From: Gymnothorax reevesii
Lineage: Eukaryota; Chordata; Actinopteri; Anguilliformes; Muraenidae
Assembly (NCBI GenBank): GCA_029721435.1
Contig: CM056577.1
Location: 117,798,219 to 117,862,218, forward strand
DNA: 64,000 nucleotides
Direction: 5' to 3'
Shown here: positions 23,073 to 34,570 of the stretch, piece by piece
Position numbering within the stretch: position 1 is the first letter of the stretch
How the letters are laid out: each line of letters starts with the position of its first letter
Notes under the pieces: generated by a model
Seen by the model: the letters and a program-made list of their open reading frames with translations, nothing else
Databases searched by the model: none
What the model was told of the DNA's origin: nothing
Position numbers and translations under genes: made by a program

Positions 23073-23711
23073 CCTCAAAAACACACACAGTCTCCTCCTC
23101 TCTCTGGAGTGTCTGCAGCTCCATGTCCCTGTCTCGCCCTCTCCCTCTCTCCGCATGACACAAAACAGAAGTCAGACATCAATAAGCGGTGCAGCGCGAG
23201 ACATCAGCAAAATCGTGCTGCCCTGGTGAGTGATGGGGACCATCATGTCCCCTCTCCCCATCAGGGGCCGCAGAGCAGCAGATCTTCAAATTACATTTTA
23301 ACTTTTCACATTTACAAATGTTTGTGCAGCTGACTGTATTTATTGATTGTTTGCTCCTTTGTTTGTCTGTTTCCCAGTTTGTTTCCGATACGGGGTGGAC
23401 TCCAGCCCTTTTGAACTCGCCTTGACTCCTCTCGGAAGGTTTATTTGGGACAGCCTGTGCTGTCTGTGACCTGAGGCGACCCCTTGTGCTGTTACAGTGA
23501 GGGCAATAACATTTGAAACCAAGAGAGGAGACAGGCGCCCTTGTTCTGACCTCTTGTACTCACACTTGCGTCTCGTTTGAGGTGTTTATGTGGTTGACCA
23601 ATTACCAGGCTGTCTGGGAGGAAGCCGAAGGCTCCTTCATGCACCTTTAACCACAGCTAAAACTATACCTCTTATTCACAGCACACACAAACCTGAGGGC
23701 TGCAATAAGAG

Positions 23712-23712
<1 letters not shown>

Positions 23713-23750
<38 letters not shown>
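23713..23750. repeat. (CT)n microsatellite
   Basis: About 19 uninterrupted CT units. Confidence 0.95.
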
Positions 23751-23751
<1 letters not shown>

Positions 23752-23804
23752 GCTGTTTCATTATCCTTCCAATCTGTTTCTCTGTTTTATTATCATTCTG
23801 TGCA

Positions 23805-24142
23805 CTAAGCCACCGAAAAGTTTGGAATTACTTTTCATACTAGAGGTAGTTCTTGCTATTTCATTCAAAAAAGATCTTGCGATTTCTGCTTGAAATGCAG
23901 TATTAGCCATGGAAGGTAAATGCGTTTTACAAACTTTATAATCCAGGTCATCCCATAACAGCTCAGTGGGGTTTCAAATCAGGTGACAGTGCGCTGGCCT
24001 CTCTATAGTTTGTTATTTTCTTTCGAAGTCCCTGCAGAGTCAGAATTTATGTACTGGGCCATTGTTTTGCTTTAGCAGAAAGTTTCTACTATTTTATCTT
24101 TGTGAAAATCTTTAGTGATTCCAAATTTTTGAACGGCAGTTT
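23805..24142 (-). mobile_element. Internally deleted Tc1/mariner derivative
   Basis: The ends carry inverted repeats around GAAAAGTTTGGAATTAC on the left and GTGATTCCAAATTTTTGAAC on the right, the termini of a common fish Tc1 family. Read on the minus strand, the internal remnant still shows NPTELLWDDLD, the end of the transposase catalytic core (PDLNPIEHLWD), followed by C-terminal sequence. Only about 340 bp remain, so most of the transposase is gone. The exact ends and TA duplication are blurred by mutation. Confidence 0.7.
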
Positions 24143-24593
24143 AATTCATAAATTCGTGGATGATATTTTTTATGAATATGTCAGAAGGGAAATATTACAG
24201 ATAAAATACTGAGGAATAAATTAAATTTAAAAATAGCCCCGAGAGATTCAGAATCAGGAGAACTTTCCCTCTTTTATCTTCCACAATCTCTCTGATTCAG
24301 ACTGTGAAGGGCACATTTGTACTGAAACAATGGAATGAATTGCTCCATTCTTCAAGCTCAGTATAGGCATTGAGCAAACTGCATCTGTGTAGGCAATGAA
24401 AGGTCCCTTTACTTGAAATAATTAACGAACAAAAAGCGGAAATACAGTACAAAATACTAAAAACATGGATATTTTGATTTACATATTTTTTACACGTTTC
24501 ACAGCACTCACCTTGGAAGAATAGAATGATTGATCATAGACCATAATCCAGAGCAGATGAAGGTATGAATGGCTTGTGTAATTTGCAATGAAT

Positions 24594-24700
24594 AGGGTCA
24601 CGTTCCAGGGGGTTCTCCTGCTTCTCACCCAGTGTATGCCGGGACAGCCTCCAGCCCGCTGTGACCTTGAACAGGCGTAACCAGGTTAGATAGTGCATAA
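24594..24700 (+). repeat. Ancient LINE-like 3' tail fragment
   Basis: Contains the phrases GGGTCACGTTCCAGGG, TGCCGGGACAGCCTCCAGCC and TGACCTTGAACAGG, then AGATAGTGCATAAA. This resembles the 3' end of widely dispersed vertebrate non-LTR retroposons. No open reading frame. The assignment is from memory of the consensus, not an alignment. Confidence 0.5.
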
Positions 24701-25894
24701 ATATAAAATGTGTTAATTCGAATCACCATATTTACATTCAGTGTTTTATATCAGAAAGGCAATGTCAGCAATTTCATGCTTTCTGCCCGTGCACTGATAG
24801 AATGCTGCCTCTTTGCTTTGGTGACCGTATCGTGCTTTGAGTTTCGATCTCAATTTGTCACTCACTGTGCGGGCTACAGCTAACTTACCAATCAGTTCTT
24901 CCTGCTGGACAGTGATTGGGTCACGGAAAGGTTAATTAGCTTGCAGTGTAAGTTGTTTGCAGGACAGGGACATAAGGCTGTGATAAAGTGGCGTGAGCGC
25001 GATGGGGTGTCTCTCTTCGCTGAAGCGCGTAGCTGGTGACCCTTCAAAGCGGGGCGCTGTTTTACATGGCCCGGCTGGCGGCCATTGCGAGGGAGCAGCA
25101 TTCCCGCCATTCATATGCTGATGCCTTCGTTCTGCTGTCCGATTACACACCGCTCTCACTTCCATGTGTTTCGCCGATTATTCTGCGCGGACAATGTGAG
25201 AGGATTGAATAAAGATGAGCTCTCTTACTCCCAACTCCACCCCTCACTCAAACTCACACACATCAACGCACACGTGTGCACTCACACAGGGTCGCACTCA
25301 AGCATTTTTCATCCTTTTTCCTCACCAGAACAACCATATCTCCTCTCCTCCTCATCCATACTGAGCAATTCAAACTGACAGCAGCCGGGGCTTGTTTCAT
25401 TTCAGGCGTCTCAATTTGCCTCGGTCCTCTCTGCTGCCAATTTTCAGATGACTGTGGAGAGACACGGGGAGGAGATTCATTCTGCTATGCCCCGTGCTGG
25501 AACCAAATGCAAGCATGTCGGGATCAAAGGTCAAGTTTGCGCAAGGCTACGTGAGCTGGCTTTGTACTTGAAATTTCTTTTAAATGTGAGTCAGCGTTTA
25601 ATTTTTTTTTTTTAGTTTTTCATACAAATAAATTATCTTTTTAGAGTAAAGTTTTCCTGAAAAGCAAGGAAGCAACTGTGGTCAAACTATGTTAGATTAA
25701 ACAGACTTTTGTCATGTGTATCCATTATGTAAGGGAGAGCAGTCGTTGTAGTCACCACCAGTAGCCATGTTCATCACCGTTATGAGTACATCCATTTGGC
25801 ACCTCATGTTGAAAAATCCAACAAGGGCCTGCTGGGATTCTGAACAGGTTCCTTCAAGGTATAATTTGTTATTTTGTTAATTAAATATACTATT
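24701..25894. other. Non-coding stretch
   Basis: A moderately GC-rich block at 24990-25200 is followed by CA-rich and CT-rich DNA. No supported gene or RNA. Confidence 0.4.
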
Positions 25895-26428
25895 CTTTAT
25901 ATTCCTCTTGTTTTCAAAACATGGTCCTCGAGGTCTGAGAACTGCTGGTTTTCCACCTTCCCTTTGCCTGGGAGTCAGGTGTAAAGACAGTCTGGCCAAT
26001 CGGAGGCACTGATACCCCTTTTTCACCAATAAGAACCTGGTGCTTGTGTTGTGCTGGTGCTAGTGTTAGTGCTTGGTTGGTTCAACCCTCTCACCTCCCT
26101 AGAACCCATCTGCTTTTCCATCACCCAGGAGCCAAATCAGAGCCACGCGATTACGTCACCATTTAACGTAACTACATCTGGCGATACAGAAATACGGTAT
26201 GGACGGCGGGAAACCATGAATAAAAATAAAAAACTGATGTAATGCTTGTGTTTCTATACACAGTAATACTATTATTGACACTGAGGTTTTATCGTTTTAT
26301 CAGGGGGAAAGGAATATAACCAACTAGATTGCTATAATCTTGAACCGGGTTAATATCAGATATTTAAAAAGTGGAAAAATAAGCCGCAAACATTAAACGT
26401 GTACCATATCTTGCGTTGTTGTCCATGC

Positions 26429-26517
26429 ATGCTAGAAATACCAAAACCTTGTGCAGCAAAAGGGTGTAATAATAGGAACACGCTATCCATATTTTATTTT
26501 CCCAAGGATGCAGACAG
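26429..26517 (+). pseudogene. THAP zinc-finger exon fragment of the transposon
   Basis: The ATG at 26429 opens a frame reading PCAAKGCNNRNTLSIFYFPK, then DADR. This is the start of a THAP (C2CH) DNA-binding domain: first Cys pair spaced C-x4-C, then the hydrophobic F-x-FP block. The frame stops shortly after, but the sequence at 26516-26522 (AG|GTAAGA) is a good splice donor, so this is best read as a first exon of 89 nt, phase 2. The second half of the domain (C-x2-H, AVPTIF) was not found in the element. It would normally bind transposon ends. Confidence 0.55.
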
Positions 26518-26635
26518 GTAAGAAATAAATGAGCACCTATCTTATTTCATTCCAGCTTCTTAAGTTTGAATGATCTAATGTTGTTTCATTACCTGGCCCC
26601 TCCCCTAGGGGGCCAGGTTAAGCAATGATCATGTC

Positions 26636-26637
<2 letters not shown>

Positions 26638-26674
<37 letters not shown>
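26638..26674. repeat. (GT)n microsatellite
   Basis: About 18 uninterrupted GT units inside the THAP transposon. Confidence 0.95.
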
Positions 26675-26675
<1 letters not shown>

Positions 26676-27350
26676 TGTCACTCTGTCTGTCAGCCCGTGG
26701 CTGGGGCCAGGTCTGCTATCTCTGATTGCCTTGTTTTGAAATGCCCTTCAAATTTGCTCATGGCAATCATAGTAATTCGCGAACGTCCGAGATAGCCAGT
26801 TAACTCTTAACCAGTCATGCAAATATGAGACAGTTGCTTGTATATTCCAACATTTACTGCGAGTAGAATGCTCAAAGTACCTCTATACGATCACACCAAC
26901 TTAGGAGACAGGAAGTGCGACCAATTTCTTACAATGGCGGTATATTGGGGATGTCTTTGGCTTAGCTTTCTCCATTTTTGTTTGTTTGAAAATGAAAGCA
27001 GACTTCACTCGCTCAGTTGTTGTTTCACAAATGGCGGCATAGTGTTTGCGCTGGTCTCGGTCACTAAAACTCCGCCCCCACTCCCTGACTTAATCGGTGC
27101 TTGGCTCTGGACAAGCAATGAGTTGGTGCTGCTCTAGCACCAGTTTTGAGAGCCTGGAGCTGGTGCTAGGGCTGTGGAAAAGCAAAGAACTGGTGCTAAA
27201 ACAGGGTCTGCCTCTGAACTAGCACTGAAACTAGCTCGGTGGGAAAGGGGTAAATGTGTTCATTTATTTACCTGTGATATAAGAAAACCTGGGCTGGATT
27301 TGGATTTAAGGTCCAGATTTGAGGGTCCCTGCTTTATACCTTTCATAATG

Positions 27351-30030
27351 GGCAGTTTGATCTCAACCGTATCTGAACTTCCAATGGATATTTAGGTGCC
27401 TTGTTTCAGAAAGTAGGTTCTCTGGTTTGGATTCACTGGATGACGGCACAGAGTGTACTGCAAATTAGTCAACAAGTAAACCCTAAACCCTCTGAAATAT
27501 AAAACCTCAATCTTATTAAAGTTTTTGCATACAATTCAGTAAACGGTGAATTGTTATTCTACATACATACCCCTTAAAAATACCCCACTGATACTTCAGT
27601 AGTGGGACAGATGCAGATGTCATGCTCTCTCATTATATTTTTATTTCTTTGGACGACAGCCGACATAGGCAGTAGCGTACCTTGTAGCTGATGCATTACT
27701 GCTTGGGCTGACGCAGAATAGTTGCAATGGACAGGATTTGTTGCTGATAGCACAAATGTGACCCCAATACTAATGTGAAGAAGGAAATGGAATTTGCCAG
27801 AATATAAGATAGCAATGTGTGTTAGCTGACTGTTGAAATGACATGTCGAGCAAGGAAAACCGCAAGACCTTTGCTAACGCTGGGCACGGCTGCTGGACTT
27901 GCTGTGTTACACTGTTCATTCAGCAGGAAGGGTTGAAAATACTTTTGTTTCCAGCTTCATGACTTCAGGCTGGGATTTTTAGCTGGGCAATTACTACTCT
28001 AAAGCACTGGCGTGCCCTAAGGCCGTGATTTGTGGGGATTTGAGGAAGTCATGACCACCAATATGAAATACATGCCAATAAGACTCCTGCAATAATATAT
28101 GCATAACAACATCTATCAATGCACCTCTCTAGCACCCCCCTACCCCCCTACCCCCCTCCCCCACAATGTTCAACCCAGATTTAAGCACTGCTGTTTCCTT
28201 CATATTTTCTGGCTATCAGATGGGAAACTACTTGGCTGTAGTTGGCTGAAGAATTCAGCAGATGATGCAGGCAAATGGAGGGAAGCAATTCACCAGAGGG
28301 GTCACTGTTGAGCTGCAAGTCACTAAGCACTGGCTGAACATTTTCTCCACTGATAATATTACAGCCAAACTGTCATCGCCCTATTTGGAGTCCGCAGTGT
28401 TGCAATCAGAAGTTCAGCTACGCTGTAGGGTCCAACGCAGTGCTAAAAACAAGCACCTCAACAGCAGGGTCCCCACTCAAGAGGAGCCATCTGCACCCTT
28501 TGTGTTTAAAGACCTTCCTGGAAAATCAGCCCCTTCGCTGAAACGAAAGTGACATCCAGAACACTCGGCTGATGCACTCTTTTGCACAGCATGCGTCTGT
28601 CACATGAAACGCTTGCGTCTTCTCATCAGCCGCTAAGAAATGCTAAAGAAAAATTGGGACAATTAGAGTCTATTCGACTTCTGTCATCGGCTGTAACAAA
28701 ACGAGGCTACTGAAAAAAGGGCCCATAACGAGGGTAAATCCAGGTGTCCTGGCTTACCTAAAATGCTTGGGCTGCGGTGGAGCAAAGAACCCAGATTTAA
28801 ATATTAACTGTCAGTGTTTGAGGGCTCAAACTGAGCACTGGGTATAATAGGATATTGTACGTTGCCAGTGGGAGCTGTGGGGGCATATTGTCAGTTTAAT
28901 GAAACTGCCATCCACAATGTTTCCCACCCACATCGTCCCACCAAAGAACACGACATGCCAAAGAATCGCCACCCTTCAAATCCCCCACCACCCCCCCCGA
29001 CCCAAAACCACAACCTGAGTGATGTACGCACATCGCAGTGCACCTGGCAACCCAGACCTTCATAGTCGTGGAGTTGTTTACAGTGGAGACCTCTGATTGG
29101 CTGTTCAGGAGAACACAGCAGGGGGCAGCCCCCATTCACTTCCTACTTCCCCCCCTTTTTTTCTTAATTGTTTGTGTTCTGAGATACCCCGTCGGCAGCC
29201 CTCTGTCTGTACCCCCGCCATCTCTTTCATGCCGTCAGCCCCCCTCAGAGCGTGTGAGAAAGGTAATGATGTGGCCGAGGCAAGGAAATTCAGGAGGCTG
29301 ACAGCTCACTTGCCACCCCCCCACCTTCATTCCTCTCGCTGAAAGAGCGCCTAAGAAAATTTCACTGTAAAGAATAAACGGAGATTTCTTGTAAGAACTC
29401 CCCCCATCCCCCTGGAAAGAATGAGGATTGTGGAAACCCGAATGGGTACAAAGGGGGAAGACTGTGACCATGCCGGCCTCTTGGTCTCCCCCAGGGTGGC
29501 GTGTTAAACATTCGGGATGGCAGGAGTTCCATGCGTATCCTGGCTGTCCATCTTTTCACACACGGGACAGGGGCGAATTCTAAGAAAGGCCTGCAGAAGT
29601 ACGGACTGTAAATCCCCTAGAAATACTGTGCTGGTTCTCCTGTCTCCTCCTATTGATTGGTTCTTGGAAGCGCCAGAGATATAGACCTCATATGTCTTGT
29701 CATCAGGAAGGTCTTAAATGCAGGAATCGGACAGGAAGAGGTTGCAGTAATTGTATTTGTAGTTGCAGTGGTGTCAATCCCAATGTCCTGGCCTGATTCC
29801 AGAGCTGACCATCGACTCTTACCCATTTAATTTGGTGATGAAATGTATTTCCAAATGTCTCCTGGTGGTGAGAACTTTGGCTAGCTTAATTTTTGGTTCT
29901 GAATACCACTTCTCTCTTTTTGCCACTGATTCATATTTGCTGTTCAGTCGCATGAAGAACCCTGGTAGGTGAGGATTGCTGTACTTTCATGTATATATCT
30001 TGCCTTCAGAACCTTATTGACTTGAGGTAG
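27351..30030. other. Non-coding stretch
   Basis: Single-copy-looking DNA with scattered short frames. None shows coding composition together with splice sites. C-rich segments occur near 28134-28163, 28983-29000 and 29315-29325. Confidence 0.4.
28134..28163 (-). other. G-quadruplex/i-motif-forming tract
   Basis: The + strand reads as four C5-C6 runs separated by TA, TA and T. The minus strand is therefore a four-tract G-quadruplex motif with 1-2 nt loops. Confidence 0.7.
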
Positions 30031-30102
30031 GTTGTTAGCTTGCATGCTTGTGTTTGCATGCATGGCCGTTTACATGTGTGTGTGTGTGTGTGTGTGTATC
30101 TG

Positions 30103-30420
30103 TCTTTGCATGTGTGAGAGTCCCATCGTGCATGCTTACTTGTGCTTGTGTGTTTGGGTGCGGGTGTGTGCCTGTGTCTTTACATGTGTGAGAGTCTCGT
30201 TGTGCATGCTTACTCGTGCTTGTGTGTTTGTGTGTGTGTCTCTGAGTGTGCATGCATGCATGTGTGTGTGTCTTTGAATGTGAGAAAGTCCCATTGTGCG
30301 TGCTTACTTGTGCACACACACGTGTGTGCGCCCGTGTGTGCGTCTTCGCATGTGTGAGAGTTCTGCTGTGCTTGTTTTTGCGTGTTTGCGTGTGTGTGTG
30401 TGTGTTCTATGAGTGTTCGT
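30103..30420. repeat. GT-rich minisatellite
   Basis: Four imperfect units begin at 30103, 30177, 30271 and 30343 (spacing 74, 94 and 72 bp), each starting TCTT(T/C)GCATGTGTGAGAG-like. The first three continue with TGTGCATGCTTACTTGTGC-like sequence; the last is truncated. Units are separated by variable TGTG tracts. The Cys/Val-rich open frames on both strands are by-products. Confidence 0.8.
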
Positions 30421-33160
30421 GGCAGTGCCTTGAGCGTCTGTATGCGTGCATATTTGTGTGAAGTGTTTTGAGGCCCCCCGTGTGTCTGTGTTTGTGGCGC
30501 TGTCTTTGGGCTCCCTGTGGATGGGGAAGGACAAGCTGAAAACAAGGGCCCAGGGCCTCTCGCTCGGAGAGACAGATTTGACACAGTTTTTAATTCCCAG
30601 TGATTGCAGAGGCAGAAAAGCTGCTTTTCTCCCCTCTGAATCACTACCTCTGCTGGCCTCATCCTTTTTCATCCTGGCTCTTGCCTAACAGCCAGCCTTG
30701 TCCATCTCAGATAAATCAAGTATTGATCTTCGGTGCTTCACCACAACTCTTTCTGGGGTTGGACAAAACCTGCACGTTCATCATTGTAAAAAGACTTTAG
30801 GATTCTGCACATGTTTTTGTGGGGTTTTAAGGTGACCCTGGGGACATGTGAAGTGCTCTGAGCATGATCTGGAAAATTACCAACAGTTAGAACTTGTGTT
30901 TTGATTTAGTTTATGTCAACGGGTCTCAACGCAAACATTTTTTTCTGAGCGGCACAGAAGCGCACTAATCCACCCATTTAGAAGCGGTGCTGGATTCTTT
31001 TTTTCGCTTCACCCACATCAATTTTCAACAGCAAATTCTCATCAAACTGGAGCACTATGGCGCCCAAAGGGCATGCTGCTAAGCAGGATCACGGAGTTTG
31101 ATGGATAATTCCGGCGAATAAATCGCAGAGCAGCTGCTTTTACTCCCCATGAATGAGTCCATGTTCCAGATGTGTCAGGGATCCAGGTTTTATTCAGCTA
31201 ACTGAGTTAAGCAGCTTTGTAAAACAAAGCCCTGGCCTCCTGGTGAATTTATTTGTCTACATTCTACAGTGAAATTTTGAGCAGTGGAGAAAATGACCCG
31301 AAACATCTGGGCTGTGATGCTCCATCTGGAATTGCTACAGTTCTTTGGAATGAGCCAGAGGCAAGGGCTTGAAATCCAAATAGCCACTGCGGAGTAGCAG
31401 GGGTAGCGTCTGTGTTCCCTGTTCTTCTCTTATTTGAGCATGTAAATCATTCGCTGTAAGCTGTGGGTTGATTTATATCGTACTTTGGTAATTTCAGCAG
31501 GGATATCTGCAAAGGAAGTCTCCTGTGGTCCCCTCTCACAGAATTTGTTGCTTGTATTGTCTCCTCCTGGCAACTATTATAGCAGCTATTTGGCACAGAG
31601 AGACCTCTTTATCCTGACAAAAAGGTTGCACCTGCTTTATGAATGTTTAAAATGGGCCGCAGTTGCTCCACAAATCAGCTGTCATCGGTATTGACAGATT
31701 TCATTAGGTCTCATTAGTTTATGATGTGCATTAATTCACCATCCACAATACTTCTCCCAAGCTGTCTGTCAGAATGCAGTGGAATGTCCATACAGCCTAT
31801 ACTTTTGCATGAGCTCGCAAAACGTGCTTTAATGCACTCCTGGATGATAATAATGTAAATGCCTATGCGTTAACAGTTGGAAAAACAATATATTATGCGA
31901 AATTTCAAGCGTCAGGACAATTCTGTAGGCACACCTAAGAGTTAAAGAGGAGTTAAAGTGTCAGGCTTCCCTGGTAACTATGGCAACAGTCCTTAGGGCA
32001 GTGATGCGGCCCATGGTGTGGAGAATAGTCCTGATCTAGCCAGCTACAGGCAGGAACCTGACGCTTCAGCCGGAAAGGGGGAGCTGCAGTAAGCCGGGTC
32101 TTTTCACAGCTTACTTTCTCATTAGCCAACCAGGAGCTTGCAGTCTGCCAGCCATAGCTGGGCTTGATGTGAGTGCTGCTGTGGGGTAACGGCTGCACAC
32201 GTCCAGTGTGATGGAGACTCAAAAATAACCAGCAGCTTGAGGCGTCCGCTTTGAAAGAGGAGCGCCAGTCTGCAGCCGGCAGCGCTGACGTGTGAGACGA
32301 GCCCGTCAAATACAGCGAGACTCTGGGGAACAGACAAAAGACAAACGCAGCGAACGCTGGCTGAGACTGAGTGAAATGGGTGACGGAACATCTCTAATGA
32401 GCGCTCCGGGACCAACACGGCGGTCTGGCGAAGTGGGGAGTCTCTCACTTTGGCCCTACGGCTGGTAGCCATGAGCACGGAGGACGGGAGCCGTAATTAC
32501 CACTGTCTGGCACCGCGCGGTTCCCAGCACCCCTCAGAGAGGTCCAACTGCAGGACGGCCCCTTTCTTCCAAAATGTCAGTCCTTACATCACGAACTGGG
32601 CGTCAACTTTCTCAGGCCATTTTGTTTTTATCACATTTTCTTTCTTTTTTCCTTTTATGTCAAAGATTTGCTTTTGAATGACATTTTTATGCTGTGTTAA
32701 ATGTGCAAAAATGAATTGATAATGATAAAAAATGGAAGTCACTTACAAAGGAGCAAAGACCCTAGGGCAGTCAAAAATATTAAAATAAAAATTCATTCTG
32801 GTGCACCACAAATAAGTTTATCAATTTGAATTACAGTTCATCATAAATAGTGAATTATAGAGAACAATGTGACATCACAATGCAAAATATCAGACATTAT
32901 TATCCTTACTGATGTCTCAACCCACCTGCTAACCTTCCCTAAACACAGTGACCTCATAGAGCACTTACCTAACAGAACACTGACACAGGTGTTGCATTTG
33001 ACCATGCAGAGAATGTTTGAGGTCAATACAAACTGGAATGCAGCTTCTGCTGGTATACCAGGAGTGATATTAATAGTGTCTGTACCCGGATTGACACCAT
33101 GGTTCTATCTGAGCGCACACTGGGCTAGTAACTCTGTTACCATTGTAGCTTTATCTAGAC
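30421..33160. other. Non-coding stretch with a CpG-bearing block
   Basis: The segment 32030-32570 is noticeably richer in CpG than its surroundings and contains an ATG at 32470 with a short open frame (MSTEDGSRNYHC...), but no splice donor in frame is convincing. It could be a regulatory element or an unrecognised exon. Confidence 0.35.
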
Positions 33161-33164
33161 GTCA

Positions 33165-34570
33165 TGGTGGCGTAGATGCTTTCATTTCTTGTGTCTTTTC
33201 TGGTATGTTTTCCCCCAGAATCCTGTCATCCTTGTCAGTTTTTCTTTTGTTTTTCCTAATGAGTTCTTATTAATTAATTACTGACTAGTGTTCACCCTTG
33301 CCTTGGTGGTCTCCCTCTGACCAGTTCCGGGTTATTAATTGTTGTCTAGCATATTTAAGTTCCTGGTCTACGCTGGCCTGGGTCATCCCTTAAATCTATC
33401 TGGCCACCCCAAGTCTCATCCCAACCTGAGTTGGAATAATATTGGTCGTCGAGCTTGTCAGTATGAAGCATCTACAAGTAGGCTACCTTTTTTTCCTTAC
33501 CAAAACTAACATTTTAAACTTCTCTTTATGTTGGCCAATTTTTTTTATATTTCATTCCAGGCATATCGCATGGCATCTGCATTCACTATTTGGATTGTTG
33601 TGGTTGTAGCGGAGGAGCACCTAATGTATATTATATATATGCAGGGGCGGAAGCATTGTACCAGCGATATGTAGCCATCGGACAAAGTTGGAAGCACACC
33701 CTACGCTGCTTAATTTTTTTTTTTCTTTTTTCAACAGCTCTGGTTCTCACAGAGGAACGAACAAAGAACACATGCAAAGGTGAGTATACTGTAGTTTCGA
33801 AAGTTATGCATTATGGGAAGTAAAGGGACGCTAAATTAGGAGCAATAAAAAGCTAGCCCCACAGTGGCTGTCCAACACTGTTCAGAAGACAGTTCTGGAG
33901 GCTGAGCAGCAAACATAAGCTGTACCATACATTACAGTTCAAAAAGGCGACATGTCAGCGGCGCAAAAGCAGGGCTGACTCGTTGACTTTATATCCACGA
34001 CCAGAAAGATAATAACTATATAACTTACATACTTAAGGGCAATTTCACAAACTCAATTTATGTTGGAAATAAGCATTGGCTTGATTTGGAATCTGCATAG
34101 AGGTTAATAATGTGCACTTTATTATTACCTAGAATCTATGTAATTGAAAGGTATTACCTAGAATCCAATAAATGGTAATTTGTACCATTTTACTTTTGAC
34201 ATTATTATTTAAGATTTTTGACATTTATTATTTTACATGTGCCTCCTTTCTCTAAGTCTGTGCCCCCCCCCATGAAAAAATTTCAAGTCCCGCTCCTGCA
34301 TCCTCGGTATTCAAACATAAAGGCAAGCTACTGTAGGATATTCAGGAATCTTCAAAGTACACCTGCCCGGCTGCCTTGGTTCATTACGCTTGCCATCCCA
34401 TTTACTGACCTCCAACCACCCCTTCAACGATGCCATACCGGACCTCCAGTGATTCTTTTCGCCCCCACCTGACTTTGGACCACTTTCTGACCAACCTCAC
34501 ACACAAATAAAAGAAGCCAATGCGGCTTTATCTGTGATCTGTGTCTGGCTCTTGCTCAGAAATTCCTGAC
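33165..34570 (+). repeat. Possible LTR fragment, interrupted
   Basis: Segment 33300-33450 contains a TATTTAAG box in a U3-like context. Segment 34320-34570 ends with ACACAAATAAAAGAAGCC followed by GCGGCTTTATCTGTGATC, like an LTR R-U5 poly(A) region. About 840 bp of unrelated sequence lies between. I could not find TG/CA ends or a target duplication, so this is tentative. Confidence 0.3.
33738..33779 (+). other. Candidate 42-nt microexon
   Basis: A strong acceptor (long T/C run ending TCAACAG) directly precedes 33738 and a consensus donor AAAG|GTGAGT follows 33779. The 42-nt body is open in the frame giving LVLTEERTKNTCK. Another T-rich stretch ending CAG precedes 33562. No neighbouring exons were identified and the region may be transposon-derived. 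Confidence 0.3.

Larger units (their letters stand above)
26013..27255 (+). mobile_element. DNA transposon with THAP-type exon
   Basis: The termini are inverted relatives, TACCCCTTTTTCACCAA on the left and its counterpart GGTGGGAAAGGGGTA on the right, with further inward similarity around the GGTGCTAG and CTGGTGCT motifs. The interior holds a THAP-domain exon, a near-palindrome at 26592-26617 (CCTGGCCCC...GGGGGCCAGG) and a (GT)n tract. THAP domains are carried by P, Kolobok and ISL2EU/Harbinger-group transposons; I cannot tell which. At 1.24 kb and with only a fragment of coding sequence it is a deleted, non-autonomous copy. Confidence 0.55.
25895..27350. repeat. Interspersed repeat split by a THAP-type transposon
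   Basis: The left piece, 25895-26012, contains TGGTCCTCGAGGTCTGAG and CTGGTTTTCCACC. The right piece, 27256-27350, contains AAACCTGGGCTGGATTTGG and TAAGGTCCAGATTTGAGGG. The two pieces look like opposite arms of one fish repeat whose arms are inverted relatives (CTGGTTTTCC against GGAAAACC-like sequence). The DNA between them is a separate insertion. A related fragment is seen near 18960. Confidence 0.45.

Noticed and set aside
23003..23333. Ser/Leu-rich frames near 23 kb
   Set aside because: Produced by (CT)n/(CA)n microsatellites.
30032..30672. Cys/Val- and His/Thr-rich frames on both strands
   Set aside because: Direct translations of the GT-rich minisatellite.
33642..34298. Possible hAT element with CAGGGGCGGAAGC and GCTCCTG ends
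   Set aside because: The flanking 8-mers do not match and only about 9 terminal bases pair, so it is not supported.
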